NCBI GenBank assembly: GCA_020747065.1
Contig: JAGMVK010000002.1
Location: forward strand, 2,356,001-2,420,000
From: Cadophora sp. MPI-SDFR-AT-0126
Lineage: Eukaryota; Ascomycota; Leotiomycetes; Helotiales; Ploettnerulaceae
Length of the DNA stretch: 64,000 bases
Direction: 5' to 3'
Below the pieces are notes generated by a model that saw nothing but the letters and a program-made list of their open reading frames with translations, had not been told where the DNA came from and did not search any database. Positions 46,735-58,274 of the stretch are shown piece by piece. How positions within the stretch are numbered: position 1 is the first letter of the stretch; each line of letters starts with the position of its first letter. The translations under genes and the position numbers were made by a program.

Positions 46735-47990
46735 ATGGGTGAATTCCATGGAGCGGTTTCGTCTCTCCTAGACGCTTTCGCTCGTGGAATTGGAATGATC
46801 AAGGCTCAAAGGAAGAGGAGGAAAGCTGGGCATGTCTCTATTGATCAATCGAGCAAGGCTGCGGAGACACAATTGAGCAAATCTTTGAAGAAGAGTCGGA
46901 CGGAGGTTCAGAATGCTTATGGCAAGGACTTGAATAGGCTGGGATCTGGGTTCGCTGAAGGTGATGGTAAGCAATCCAACAGTTACACACACAGCCTTGG
47001 CACAATTCATGGCAGATATTTTGATTGTGAGAGAAACGACAGTGTCTTGAGTCATGTTTGACTAGCAAATGCAAAGATATCTCTGCAAATGCTCTTTTCG
47101 TATGATGGGATGCTTGTTCACAGAAAGTTCGGTCAAAATGGTTGCAAGCCGATCACGTCACTGACTTCACACCAGCGGAAGCTCGCTCTTCCCTCCAAGC
47201 CATCATGTTTCGCCTCAATGCTGGCTTTGTCTCTGTCATTGAGCGCTTTACCAAGGGTCGGTCGAGTCCGACAGACTATCAAGTCCTCCTTAATCTCTCC
47301 AATTCTTCCCGTCTAGAAGCTATCACCACCTTCCAGCAACTCTCCTACCGTCTCTCCCGGTCCTCCCTCGCTCTCCCACCCAGTCCCCATAAAACAGGTC
47401 ACAAGGTCTCAGCCACTCACCGTCGCAAAAAGAAAATTACCACTTCATCATCAGGACATTCAAAGCGTTCTCATGCCCGCTCGAAAAGTGCTCCTGAGTT
47501 GTGTATTTCTAGTACACCATTGGGGCCAGCTATCACAGAGGGATGGGTTCGTCCCAAAGCTGGCAGGAAATTGTCAACGGATTCGAGATCATCTGGCTCT
47601 TCCACACCTAAGCGAAGTTCTCCTAAACCTCTCGCTCTCCCAGCACCGCCATCCAAACCACGTCCAGCTTCAGCAACACGCAGGTCTCCGCCGCCTCCCT
47701 ACCAATCTCAACTTCCTTCTCCCAGCTCCATACCGGAAGCGACTGTACTGAAAGCAGCGCCTCTACCTGCTCAGAGACTTCAGACGCGAGTCTCGAGGGC
47801 CGACAAGCGCAAGTCTTTCATGTCGTTTGCGTCGGATAGCACGAAGTTGGGAGAGATCCCGGAGCATAAGTGGGGAAGGAACGCGATTCCTGAAGGTGGT
47901 CAGTTTCCTATTACGCCGTACTATCCGGTACAGCTGTATCAGGAGCCTGAGAAACCAAGATCGAGATTTATGAGGCTATTTAGAAGGTGA
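46735..47990 (+). CDS. basic Ser/Pro-rich protein of unknown function
   Basis: Exons 46735-46966 and 47128-47990 join in phase 1 to 1095 nt, 364 residues. The N-terminal 130 residues look alpha-helical: M-G-E-F-H-G-A-V-S-S-L-L-D-A-F-A-R-G-I, then A-E-A-R-S-S-L-Q-A-I-M-F-R-L-N-A-G-F-V and L-E-A-I-T-T-F-Q-Q-L-S-Y-R-L. The rest is a disordered, Ser/Pro/Lys-rich tail with S-H-A-R-S-K-S-A-P-E-L and P-P-P-P-Y-Q-S-Q, ending in the basic patch R-S-R-F-M-R-L-F-R-R. Such proteins are common in filamentous ascomycetes without assigned role. The intron acceptor at 47127 (CACAGAAAG) was chosen for phase; the neighbouring CACAG would break the frame. Function unknown. Confidence 0.75.
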
Positions 47991-50040
47991 AGTTGATGGA
48001 GGGACCTGGCGGCATTTTGCATTGCGAAGTTTTGATTCTGAGATTTGGTCAGCGGGAATTGGGTTCGTGTTCTGATTGAGCGGTCGTTTGACTGGAATTT
48101 ATTTGATTGTTTGCTGCTAGCTTTGTTTGTATGTATGGAGTTGTGAGATGGGCATATCTGGTATCCTGATGATTTATGAGTTATGATCTATGAATGGATG
48201 TGGGTGGAAAAGTTTGTATTTCGCAATAATATATGGGCAGTATTACATGGGAACCCTTCTACCTTTTCTCGTGGTACATGCGTGTCTTTGATAATAGATC
48301 TCGGAAAGCCCTTGGAGGTTTACTTCGTTGTAGCGTTTTCAAGTCAAGTCGCTTGACACCTCCTTCAGCAATGGCATGTTGACTGGTGTCTCGTGATAGC
48401 TTCCTGATGGAGATATGCTCCCAACATTGATCCTCATGGTCAAAATGTTAAACGTATAGCGTCTGTCATTCTTCAGTCTCCGTACAATCGGATTCAAATA
48501 CAACCTTCGGCCGAGATGCTTCATCGCCGAGGCAAGAGCGAATTCTGAAATCACCATGTCCACGGCCCATCACCATTCTCGAATCTAACCCAGTGCCATT
48601 ATTCTATCTCGTACGCGCGAGATCACTATGTAGCTTCAGGTACTATCTATGGTTGAGAAATCATGAGCCTCCTCAGTGTTAAGGCAGCCTTGGTACACCG
48701 TCTTCTTCCTTTTACACTGCCAATTTCTACGTGTCTATCCTAGCGCTAGCACGCGCACCGCACTGAGAGTTATGTTGAATTTTTGATATGTTTGACAGTT
48801 TTTGAGTTCTTTTTAGGATTCGATTGAGTGTGTTGACAATGTGGTTGCAGACAAAGGATAAAGTAAGTCTAGGAGCTCTCATCAACGCGCGGTCAACAAC
48901 GGCAGAGGCTTCGAGGACTTGACAATACTAGCAATACCACTAGGCAAATAATTTCTCAAGATATCTGGAACTCTGGAAAAAGGTTTAGAGGCCTTAATTC
49001 CAGTAATTCAACCCGATGGAGATCAGTATCGAAGGCGTGCGAATTCCTCGGAGCTTAGAACTGAATGCCTTTAAGAGCACTGGCACAGTGTCGTCGCGAG
49101 ATATTGGAAAGAAGGTATGAAATTGTGAATCCAGCGTTTTATCAAACTTCAGGGGACAAATTCAGGGTCTAATCGTTTTCATCGAGCACAAAACCGATGA
49201 GGAAGCTCGAGATTATCAACGACACAGTTTCTCCACGATTTCCAACAACGAGTTGACCTCTAGTGAACAGCTTATGACCCCTCTCATTTCAGCAACCGAT
49301 GCCATTCGGCTGAGATGTAAGAATTCTCCAGCTCAGAGGCAACATTTGCCTCCAACCACAACAGTAGCTACATCATTCGGACCACCACCCACCCTCGTAA
49401 GTCTCAAGTTCCTTTAAGCACATCTCAACTATTAAGAATCTATCTTAGGAGGGTTTATGATGTTTCAAGTACTAGTTGAACCTCAAATATGGCAGTTCTG
49501 TGTCATATTTGAGGAAGGCTGACCAGCTGTTCACCTTTGTTGACATCACTTGCGGTAGCCCCACCAAACCCAATGTTCCAGGAACACGACCAGCTTGCAA
49601 AAATGGATTTTCCTTGATACTTAGAACCTTTTGATCTTCAATCGTTGAGTCAATTGGCCCTACATTCGCAAATTTGTCCTGACGAACCCAGCGATTGGGA
49701 TGAATCTGGGGGAGCACACCCGCAAAGACCTACTCCGCTCTAAGCGAGCCTTCCTTTTCAACTTTTTGGCTGAACACAATAGGAAACCCACCTCTTCTGT
49801 CCCCGTGTGGACCCACTTGCATTTCACAATATCAGAGCTCACAATAGGAACACAACACAATGGCAAGATGGCCGCGAGAGCCTCTCATCGCCAGCTGCTG
49901 GCCAGCATGGAACTACAAAAGCAGAGCCCTCCCTCCTCTTTCCTTCCTTTCTTCAATTCTACGCAACGTTTCTTTCTTCAAAACTTCAAAAACACACACA
50001 TACACAAAATCTTCCATCATTCCTCAAACACATCCTCACA
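47991..50040. other. long upstream region holding one tentative small gene
   Basis: About 2 kb between two plus-strand genes. Apart from the tentative gene at 49016-49417 I see no coding frame. The last 250 bases before 50041 are CT- and CA-rich (CACACACATACAC near 49992) and look like a promoter and leader. Confidence 0.45.
49016..49417 (+). CDS. tentative small two-exon gene
   Basis: Exons 49016-49114 and 49166-49417 join in phase 0 to a 116-residue protein. It starts M-E-I-S-I-E-G-V-R-I-P-R and continues after the splice with G-L-I-V-F-I-E-H-K-T-D-E-E-A-R-D-Y. The 51-nt intron starts GTATGA and ends TTCAG. The composition is protein-like and the splice restores an otherwise closed frame, but there is no recognisable domain and no independent support, so this is a candidate only. 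Confidence 0.3.
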
Positions 50041-51220
50041 ATGGCTGCCACTTACTCCAATCCCTACGAGTGGACTTCCCGCAAGCAGTATTCCGACAAG
50101 TCCGTTCACCGAACTGGAGAGATTCGTGCTTTCCAGGAGGTCTATGGATACTATCCTTCTCCCGATACCCCTCTTCCTTCCATTGAGAATGATGACGAGT
50201 TCGCTCCCGGCTCCAAGTCTTGCCCAATCTCCCTTGAGGATGACGATGAGGTCGACTTCAACCTGGAGGAAGACGAGATACCCCTTGCCGTTCTCAAGCA
50301 GCATGGTGTTGGTTATTTTGCTCGAAAGGCCCCTGTCGGTAAGTTGATCCCCCTTCCAGCTTGAAAATGTACATACTGACATGCAATTAGCTGTCACTAC
50401 CGTCGCTGAAGCTCCAAAGCCAAAGAAGGGGATCTCGTCTCCTCCTCGCTATCACCCAAGCGTGAGTGGAAAGTTCTTGGCTTCAGGACCTGCTCCTCCA
50501 CGTCGCTTGCGTCCTTCATCCGGTAGCAAATCTTCCAAACCCAAGTCATCCAAGCAAAAGGCGATCAAGCCAAAGTCAATCAAATCAAAGTCGTCAGTTC
50601 CATCAGCTACAGCCAGCAAGCGGTCCTACATTGAGTCTGAGGATGAGGATGACTTCGTTCATCATTCTTCTTACTCCAGAAATAAGAGAGCTCGTGTTGA
50701 GGATTCTGATGACGAAGCTGATGAAGACTTTGTATTTGATCATCCATCAACCCCAGCAGCCAAACCAAAAAAAGTCAAGAAGGCTTGCACTTACAACAAG
50801 AAGAATCATCCTACCACTTCTGGAAAGCAACCAATCACTGCTCCAAAGCACCCCTCGGAACTCATTCGACCTGCTCTCAGAGATCTTCCAGCTTGCCCTG
50901 CCATCCAAAACATCAAGACCAAGAAAGGCTCTAAGTGGGTTCAGTACGAGCATGACTGCCTCTACTTCCTCATAGTCCAGCAGCGCAACATCGAGGTCTC
51001 TAGCGATGTCAACATCAAGCCTCTCATGGACATGAACCTCTTCAAAGTCATGGCTGAGCAACTTGAGTCCTTCAACATCTATCGAACTGACGGTGCTGCT
51101 AGAAACTACTGGAACAGACATGGTCGTGTCAAGGTTCAGTGGGATGAGCGTATTGACACCTGGGCAGGTCGCGATCTGGTCACTTGTTCCCAAGAGAGCA
51201 AGGCCAACGACTATGCTTAG
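50041..51220 (+). CDS. nuclear protein with C-terminal Myb/SANT-like domain
   Basis: Exons 50041-50338 and 50391-51220 join at A-P-V-A-V-T-T-V to 375 residues. N-terminal part: acidic, with L-E-D-D-D-E-V-D-F-N-L-E-E-D-E. Middle: Lys/Ser/Pro-rich with K-S-S-K-P-K-S-S-K-Q-K repeats and acidic S-E-D-E-D-D-F, typical of nuclear proteins. C-terminal part, about 290-365: G-S-K-W-V-Q-Y-E-H-D-C-L-Y-F-L-I-V then M-A-E-Q-L-E-S-F-N-I-Y-R-T-D-G-A-A-R-N-Y-W, which has the W-x-x-x-E and R-T-x-x-A-x-x-x-Y-W spacing of a Myb/SANT fold. DNA or chromatin binding is an inference. The intron is canonical. No target can be named. Confidence 0.8.
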
Positions 51221-52518
51221 ATGGATCTTCTTGCCAGATTCACATTTTGGTGGACTTGATTGGTTCTGGAGTCGGTGGTTAGCGATCAATGGTTGGCGAT
51301 TGTATTCTCCCCTTCTCTTTTTTGCTGCGTTCTCCTCTTCAAGATTCAGAACTTGTCTCAATTTGACGGCTGTACCATATTCTTCTTCTTTCTCTTGGTT
51401 TATCTTTCGAGACTCAGAATGGTTCTGGAGTTGGTGGTTGTTTGATACCCTTCTCATTTCTTCCTGTCTCTGGAGGTTCGGAGTCGTGGTTCTGAAGTTG
51501 GTGGTTCGCGACCGTTTCCGATCTTCTTACTTGATTGCTTTGTGTTTCCGTTCTTCGAGGCTCCACTCGGTGGATCTGTACACAGCATGGCCTTGCGGTA
51601 TTCATGTACCAGTACTTCAGTCTGGAATGGCTCTGTGGTTTTCGGTTTCGTTTCTAAAACGAGAGCGACTTGGTGCATCAACTTTCATGATGCGTATCTT
51701 ACCATACGGAAGAACCTGGTGTGCTTCGGTCTGCTCGATACAGATCTCCACATTGCTTGTCTTACAACAAAAGTTTTGCTTTACAATAAAATTTCTTCTC
51801 TATGATACTCCTCTCTGTAACGTGAAATGTGTGAATGCTTTCGTGTTGTGTGACTCGATCAAATGAATGGCTTGTGAACCCAAAATATAAATTCCGAAAT
51901 AGAAAGAGCCACTATTTCTGAAAGCAATGAAGCATCCTTCTTGATATTTCTTGATGTTCAGCTCTGCAACCAGACCATCATGCTGGGCACATCTTGCAAG
52001 GCTTGGAAAATGACAGGCTTGATGTAAACACCACCACTATGCATTAACCGAGACAGCTCCCTACCATCCAACCATCATGACCTTTCCTCACTGCAATCGT
52101 ATCAAATCCGCCTCTTCTCAGATCAATCTTATCACCCTTTATGAGACTCAGGAGCCCACCTTCTTTTCCTGTAATAACAAGAGCGGTAATAATCTGGCAA
52201 GGCCAGGCATGGACTGCAGGAACGCTAGATGATTGGTCCCCGTTGATTTGACGCCAAGATTACCGTCCATCGCCAGCCAGGAAGCTTCATCAGAGCCTCA
52301 TCATTTTCAACCACCCACTCCCCCACCACTACTACACACGAGTTTGTCACTTCATGATTGTGAATTGAAGTGACGCGCTCTTTCCCTCCACCCCTTCTAC
52401 TCCGGCCATTCACTTCCTCTCCCACTCTTCAAGACTCGGACCCGAGGCCAGCCTACTTAACAGCTCGAACACTTCAAAACAACCTGACAGAACCACCAAC
52501 AAGCCTCACAAGCCTTTC
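51221..52518. other. 3' region with degenerate repeats; upstream region of the cap-binding gene
   Basis: No gene is seen. Between 51250 and 51520 a phrase of the type GGTTCTGGAGTTGGTGGTT recurs three times with drift (near 51258, 51420 and 51486), so this 3' region arose partly by duplication. The last 300 bases before 52519 are the promoter and leader of the next gene. Confidence 0.45.
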
Positions 52519-53930
52519 ATGATGTCTACCCTCGACATGGATATCGAGATGGATATCGACATGGGCCTAACTGACGACCTCGGTATTCCAGACGTCGAAA
52601 TCCTCCCGGATACTACGTCCTTTGTGCGCTCCAACCCAGCCCAGAACCATTTGCGCAAAGCTGATATGTTACACAGTCTGGTTTGCAAGAGCCTCAGCCA
52701 ATATTGAATACCCCCAACGATACCTCCGATTCAAATGCCCACGAACTCGCTCCCCACAAGGTTCATCTCCGCGGTTTGGACAATCTCACCACCAAAGATA
52801 TCCGAGCATTCGCTTTAGAATACTACACAGAGCAACGACCTGTCCACGTCGAGTGGATTGATGATACCTCGGCGAACCTAATTTATGATACGGCGGATAC
52901 TGCAAAGGCGGCGTTGGCGGCATTCTCCTCGGTCGAAATCAATGATGTCTCGCAGATTCCACTTCTGCAGACGATTTCAGCCAAACCTTTCCCTCAGCAC
53001 CCAGATACACGTCTAGAGGTCAGATTGGCTGTCGTTGGAGATCGTAAGCAAGCTGGTGCTCGGGAGCGAAGCCGATTCTATCTATTTAATCCAGAGTACG
53101 ATCCGGCAGAGCGTCGCAAGCGGAACACCAGAGGACCAAGAACTTATCGAGATCGCGACGATGGAGGATATCGGAGCCAGCGCTACGATGACCAGGAGCA
53201 ACAAAACAGAGAGCGCAATGCGGACTTTGATGCTTCTCTCTACGACGATGACGAGGCTTCAAGAGCGAAACGTTCCGGCGGACGCCACAATCGCAATAAT
53301 TCATCCTCCAGCGGCGAGTCGCGACGACCAAGGGCTCCAAGACGTGAGAAGGAGCTATTCCCTGAGCGCGAACCCCGAGGCAGCGGACGATTGAGAGATC
53401 GAAGTGCTTCCCCACTCCGTGACAGAGACGGTGACCAGGACTTGGTGGAGGATCGAATCGTGGAGAGAAGACGTCGTCAAGCCGCAGCAGCTGAAGCCAA
53501 CCGACTGGCAGCACAAGCTATCAAGGCAAAGTCAAGAGACCCAACTACGCCCAAAGAGCTCTTCCCATCAAAATCCAGCCCTGGCCATCGCCGTTCGTAT
53601 GCCTTGGATGCTTCCGACTCCGCTGACCACACCGCCGACCTCTTCGCCAGGATGCCAATCCCCCTCACAGATGGTAGTGGAGACAGCCGGTCAAGAGGAT
53701 CTCTGGCTTCTAGGATCACGAGAAATGGCCCTGAAGCCGATTCTTCGGGTTTCAGCATTCGTGGTACGGCAATGGCACCTCCCTCACAAGTATTCAACAT
53801 CAAAGGTGCTGCTCGCGTCAAAGAGCTGTTTCCTGCTACTTTGGGCGACAACGCTGGCAAAGAACTTTTCTCGGAGCGTCTGGAAGGCAGAGGACGACGA
53901 AGACAAAAAGCGGAGGACCTCTTCTACTGA
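52519..53930 (+). CDS. NCBP3-like nuclear cap-binding protein
   Basis: Homologue of nuclear cap-binding complex subunit 3. Exons 52519-52623 and 52677-53930 join in phase 0 to 452 residues. The start follows M-M-S-T-L-D-M-D-I-E-M-D-I-D-M, an acidic Met/Asp-rich lead. The diagnostic RNA-recognition-like domain is near residues 60-130: H-K-V-H-L-R-G-L-D-N-L-T-T-K-D-I-R-A-F, then V-E-W-I-D-D-T-S-A-N-L-I-Y, the family hallmark. It is followed by E-R-S-R-F-Y-L-F-N-P-E-Y-D-P and a long Arg/Asp/Ser-rich tail. The tail carries five or so repeats of K-E-L-F-P or K-E-L-F-S, an interesting short linear motif. A role in nuclear mRNA processing or export is inferred from the family. The 53-nt intron has a weak GTGCGC donor. 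Confidence 0.88.
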
Positions 53931-54664
53931 GCAGACGGCTCCTACACCTGTGAAGGAAGCTCTCCAACCAGCTGAGAACTTCCACCACACAACTCCACTT
54001 GAACGATCTTGAGGACATGTAAGACTAAGGCACCTGATATCGGTGCGAAAGCTTCGATGGAGTTGCATATTGGGATAGACAATATGGTGGAGGATCGATG
54101 AAACTCTCCAGGGTGTGTCAATGCTTCTTCCTCATTGTCTTTGATCTCAACGACATCTGATAGAAGCTGAAAGGACTGGTGATTAATATCCTCCTTCTAC
54201 CAGTGGCTTCTAGCACCAACTTGATAAGGCTCGGTCATCTCTAACTTTTCGGTCCTGGATTTCTACGTGATGGATTCACGCGAATGGAAATGATGCCACA
54301 ACCCATCATGAGCGCTCTTTTCAGCCATTTATGCTCAAATATAGAGCATTCCGCCTTGCAAGAAGCTGCAGGCATATTCGAAATAATGCTATGACGTCTA
54401 GATTTCCTGATTTTTCTCATATTGTATGTCTTGTATGAATGTGATTTCGCCATTACGCTACGCCTGCTAGCTTTGAATCAATATTGACATCGCAAGTAAA
54501 GAGACGACATCACTAAAACCAAAAATCGTAGCGTCGCCATTTTCATCTTGCCCTTCCCGGTCACTCGCGCAAATCTTCTACCGGCGCTCTTGCCTTCTTT
54601 ACCTTGCCGCTCTTCCTTCGCGCTCAACATCGACGTCCACCTTTCCATCAACAATCGACACATT
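53931..54664. other. intergenic region, no gene seen
   Basis: Roughly 730 bases between two plus-strand genes, holding the 3' end of the cap-binding gene and the promoter of the next. Short minus-strand frames (for example 54241-54453) have no recognisable features. Confidence 0.5.
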
Positions 54665-56523
54665 ATGGCGGACTGGCTGAGGCCCGTGTTTGGACGCAGA
54701 GCTCAAGGCTCATCGATCAGTGAACGTCCAAGCAGCTTCTCTGTCGATGAAAGCGTCGTCGACAGTGAAGATGGCAATGTCCCAACCCCAACCCCTCGCC
54801 TTCGACCTACCTCTCGCGTCTCTTCGTATATTGGTATGCGTCCTTCGACACCACCGATTCCGCAGACTTCTGATACGTACTTCAGCCTCAAGGATCCTGA
54901 GAGTATCTACCGTACGTTTTTCGCTCTCAGCTGTGCCTCATTTGCTAATTGAAGTATCTATAGATGAGCCATCCAGAGATCAAATGGCGGAGATGCTAAA
55001 GGTAGTCATGATGAACCAAAGTTCCACCACCCCTGTCCCTGTTGAGTACAACAGCTGCATATTGCACGTACTGGAAGCGTATCATGAACTACGGACGGAG
55101 TTGCGACTGAGAGAAGACACCATCGAGGAATTGAAACACACCCATACCAAGGATATCAAGGATTTTGAGATGCTGGCTACGCAATGGGAGACCAAGGAGC
55201 AAGATTACAAAGCTGAAATGAAGAAATTGGAAGTCCTGTTAAGCAAGACGGATGGCGGACTGGAGAAGGTCAGTCTGGCTAGGAGTAAGAGTACGGTGCA
55301 CGGTGCGCAGAGAGTGGGAGATAGTATCAAGAGGGATATCGGGACGATCAAGGCGCGCCATATCGCTCGTAACTCGAGAGGTTGGTTTTCCTAACCACAT
55401 AGTAGCAAAAGCTAATTCTAAACAGAACATTCAGATCCGAATGGGGATGTTGCAATCGATGCTTTTAACAGTCACAGATATCGAGGTCAGTCAATCACGC
55501 GTTGTTAAGATCACAGGCTGACCCTCTGTAGCCGACAGATTCTTCAAGACTAGAATCAAGACCAATCCTCAGGATCTACCGATTACTGATGGAGAGCGTC
55601 AGCCACCATTGCGTATCCTCCAACCCAGAGCTTCAACAGGCACACTTCAATTGTATGCTTCACCGGCGCAGATGGAAGAGCCAACGGTACACAATCAATC
55701 CGCGAATATAGATCTGGCAGCTCTTACAGATGAACAACGCAAGGCCTGGGAGAAAAAACGAGCGCAAGAAGAGTTTGGAGTTGACTTTGGCTCATCTTCA
55801 GAATCCGAGTCAAGTACAAATACCCACAATGAGGCCTTCTCGCCGGTTGCTCTACCAAAAGGACTTGGTATCGGGTTCAGAAAACCGCAGCCAGAAATCT
55901 CGAATCGTACAGTACCAAAGAAGCAGTCAGTGTTGTCGTTGAACAATTCTTATGCATCCCAGTATGATGTACTCTCCAAAGAAATGCCTCAGCAGATGGG
56001 ATTCTCGTTTCGACCAGGCGACGATGTAGAAGCTCTCGCACAAAGAGCGAGAACTGGTCAGACTCCTAGAAGACCCATGAATGGCGCTCGTGCGCAAAGC
56101 TACAGAGATAACGAAGAGGCAGGCGAAGATGGCCTCGTTCATTCGCGGAGACTAGAACTCTCACCTTATTCCAAAATTGATCCCAGAACCGGCGCCGGGC
56201 CGCCACACAGACCTTCTTTGAAGAGTTTACCTCGCCCACGAGATCTTCAAGATCCCGAAGGCCTCAAGAGAGATGAATCGAGTGGTAGCTTCGTTACAGC
56301 CTTACGAGATAACTCTGGACGGAGCAGCGCGAATGGCTCCCAGAACAACATCCAGAGACGCAAAAGACTGGACAGGAACACCGGGAGTAGTGAAGCGGTC
56401 TCAGCTACTACTAAGGCTTTTGGTAAAGCTGCTGAGGCTAAGAGCTTTTCGCTGCAGCGAAAATCTGGTTCGGAGTCAGTAGATGGATGTTCTATGGACG
56501 GGAATACTCTAAGGACAAAGTGA
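54665..56523 (+). CDS. coiled-coil protein of unknown function, 4 exons
   Basis: Exons 54665-54911, 54964-55380, 55426-55485 and 55532-56523 join to 1716 nt, 571 residues, every phase consistent. Parts: Ser/Pro-rich N-terminus (M-A-D-W-L-R-P-V-F-G-R-R); helical Glu/Lys-rich segment about 90-190 with E-L-R-T-E-L-R-L-R-E-D-T-I-E-E-L-K, likely coiled coil; short central block S-D-P-N-G-D-V-A-I-D-A-F-N-S-H; then a low-complexity, polar C-terminal half with E-Q-R-K-A-W-E-K-K-R-A-Q-E-E-F-G and numerous Ser/Arg. Such architecture is common among ascomycete septation or cytoskeletal scaffolds, but nothing here proves that. The second intron is 45 nt with a GTTGGT donor, near the lower size limit. Confidence 0.78.
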
Positions 56524-57423
56524 GATTGGTGGAATTATACACTGACTGTTGAGGATCCAGCAGGCTGAGGTCCATTCTGAAGACCAGGGTCGAGCGAAGT
56601 GAAGCACGCGCATATTCTGTACGAGTATTTGCCCTAACTGAAAAGTGTATGGATGATATCGCTGCCTAATGATTGTTTACTGAACTGCCTAGGTGCTAAA
56701 CGTTGTCTTTAAAAAAGCCATGAAGTAATAGTCGCAGCCATTTACGTCCAGCGGTGGTGAGCCGAAGCCCAGCGCTTGAGCCTTTCGAAGGGCAGGGGGA
56801 CGTGTCTAGCTAGGGCGTCAGCCATATGTACAGTGCCTTTAGTGGACAATATCAAGCTTTCAATAACGCGTTGGCCGTAAGCGCTCTTCTTCAATGACTC
56901 CCTCCATCGAGGCAGTACGCTAGAGGTCGAAAAAGCCATGAAGCGACGAACTGGGTGCTGAAATATCCCAGAGGAAGATCTCGATACCGTAGCAGAGAGG
57001 TTTAGGCTTCCTCAGTGAAAGTCTATTAAGGTACATCAGAGCTATTCTAAATTTATCTCTCAGCTCTATAAATCCCATATAAGTTCTAGTACCCTGAAGA
57101 GTATTGGGTTGGTTTGTTCCGTTCTGGTGAAGTCCTAACCGCGCTAGCGCTAATGCCTCGCCTAAGTAAACAACCATATCATCCTCGCGTTTCCAGCTCA
57201 ACGTTTTGCCTTCAACTCCCATTTTCACATCGTCTGCTATCGCACTCTTAAAGCGCTTCTTCTCCGTAGGTATTGCAAATCAAGAGGTCATCACCAACAT
57301 ACTGACTTCGACTAGGTACAGACAAGCTTTCATTCTTTTTCCTTGGAAGATCGAATTCGACTTCATCATGGCGCTCGAAGGACCGGCAGATCTCAAGCGA
57401 AGGGGTCGCCCTCTCACAGGGAT
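56524..57423. other. intergenic region with a frame-broken minus-strand remnant
   Basis: Two minus-strand frames, 57228-56920 and 56939-56742, follow each other with a frame change near 56930. Together they would give about 165 residues (starting M-K-M-G-V-E-G-K-T-L-S-W-K-R and ending R-L-K-R-W-A-S-A-H-H-R-W-T). They look like a decayed gene or mobile-element piece of unknown family. No other feature is seen. Confidence 0.35.
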
Positions 57424-58274
57424 ATGACTGCCAGTGCAAGTTCTGCGATTGGCAAAGGGAAGTTAATGAACCCTGTGAGTTCGAAGATATTGAGTTTGGC
57501 AGCTGCGCTAGAGACGAGCGGTTGAACCTGCATAGCATTCAAGTGTGCCACCTGTGAGTTAAATGCGGATTGAATGGGAGATTAGAGCTATCTTCACTTT
57601 GAAGAGAATCTGCTTGTTGCATTCAAGTTACGCTCATTGTTGGCCCGCAGAAATCCAAAATTGCTGCACCACGAGCTCTCCTAGCATTCTACTCCAGGTT
57701 CTTCGACACGGCGTTCTATGACACATTTGCAGAATCCCGAACCGATACTATCGATCTTCCGGAAGATGACACAGAAGAAATTCTCACGTTCGTCTTGTGG
57801 GCAAAGACAGGGCAACTGTATAGTAACGTACCATTGGAATCGCTCTGGGCTCTGGGCAAGCGTCTCCAAAGTGATCCATTCACAAATGAAGTCATGTTCT
57901 GTATGTTTGGAAGAGACAGAAATCTAGCCATTATTGCAAAGGATGCTGAGCTAGCATACTCTTTGACTATCCCAGGCTCGAAGCTCCGAGCTTATACTCG
58001 GCGGTTGATAATCTACGAAGGACCCTTGAGGCATGAGGAGTTGGTACCAGAAGACGAAAAGGCCAGACGTGAAGATTGGGGCAGACTTATACATCAAGGT
58101 GGTGACCTAGTTTATGATATAATCGTCGAAGAGCGAGCTTCGTTCAGCCAAGATGAAGACGATCATTCCCGGGCCCCTTACTACCACACCAAACACAATC
58201 TGTATCTCGAGGAGATATCTGAGATGTCCGCAGAGGAATTCATCGAGGCGAAGCGCAAGGAAGGAAAGCTATAG
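57424..58274 (+). CDS. BTB/POZ-like protein, copy 1
   Basis: Proposed exons 57424-57474, 57544-57553 (10 nt) and 57628-58274 sum to 708 nt, 235 residues. The N-terminus M-T-A-S-A-S-S-A-I-G-K-G-K-L-M-N-P leads to F-T-L-I-V-G-P-Q, the usual opening of a fungal BTB domain, then L-L-A-F-Y-S-R-F-F-D-T-A-F-Y, D-L-P-E-D-D-T-E-E-I-L-T-F and V-L-W-A-K-T-G-Q-L. The C-terminal part is acidic and ends E-A-K-R-K-E-G-K-L. Read straight through without the first intron, the frame would hit TGA at 57523, so the 10-nt exon matters; both acceptors read CATTCAAG, and a disabled gene is the alternative. BTB-like proteins of this type are abundant in fungi and their partners are unknown. Copy 2 follows 725 bases downstream. 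Confidence 0.6.
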
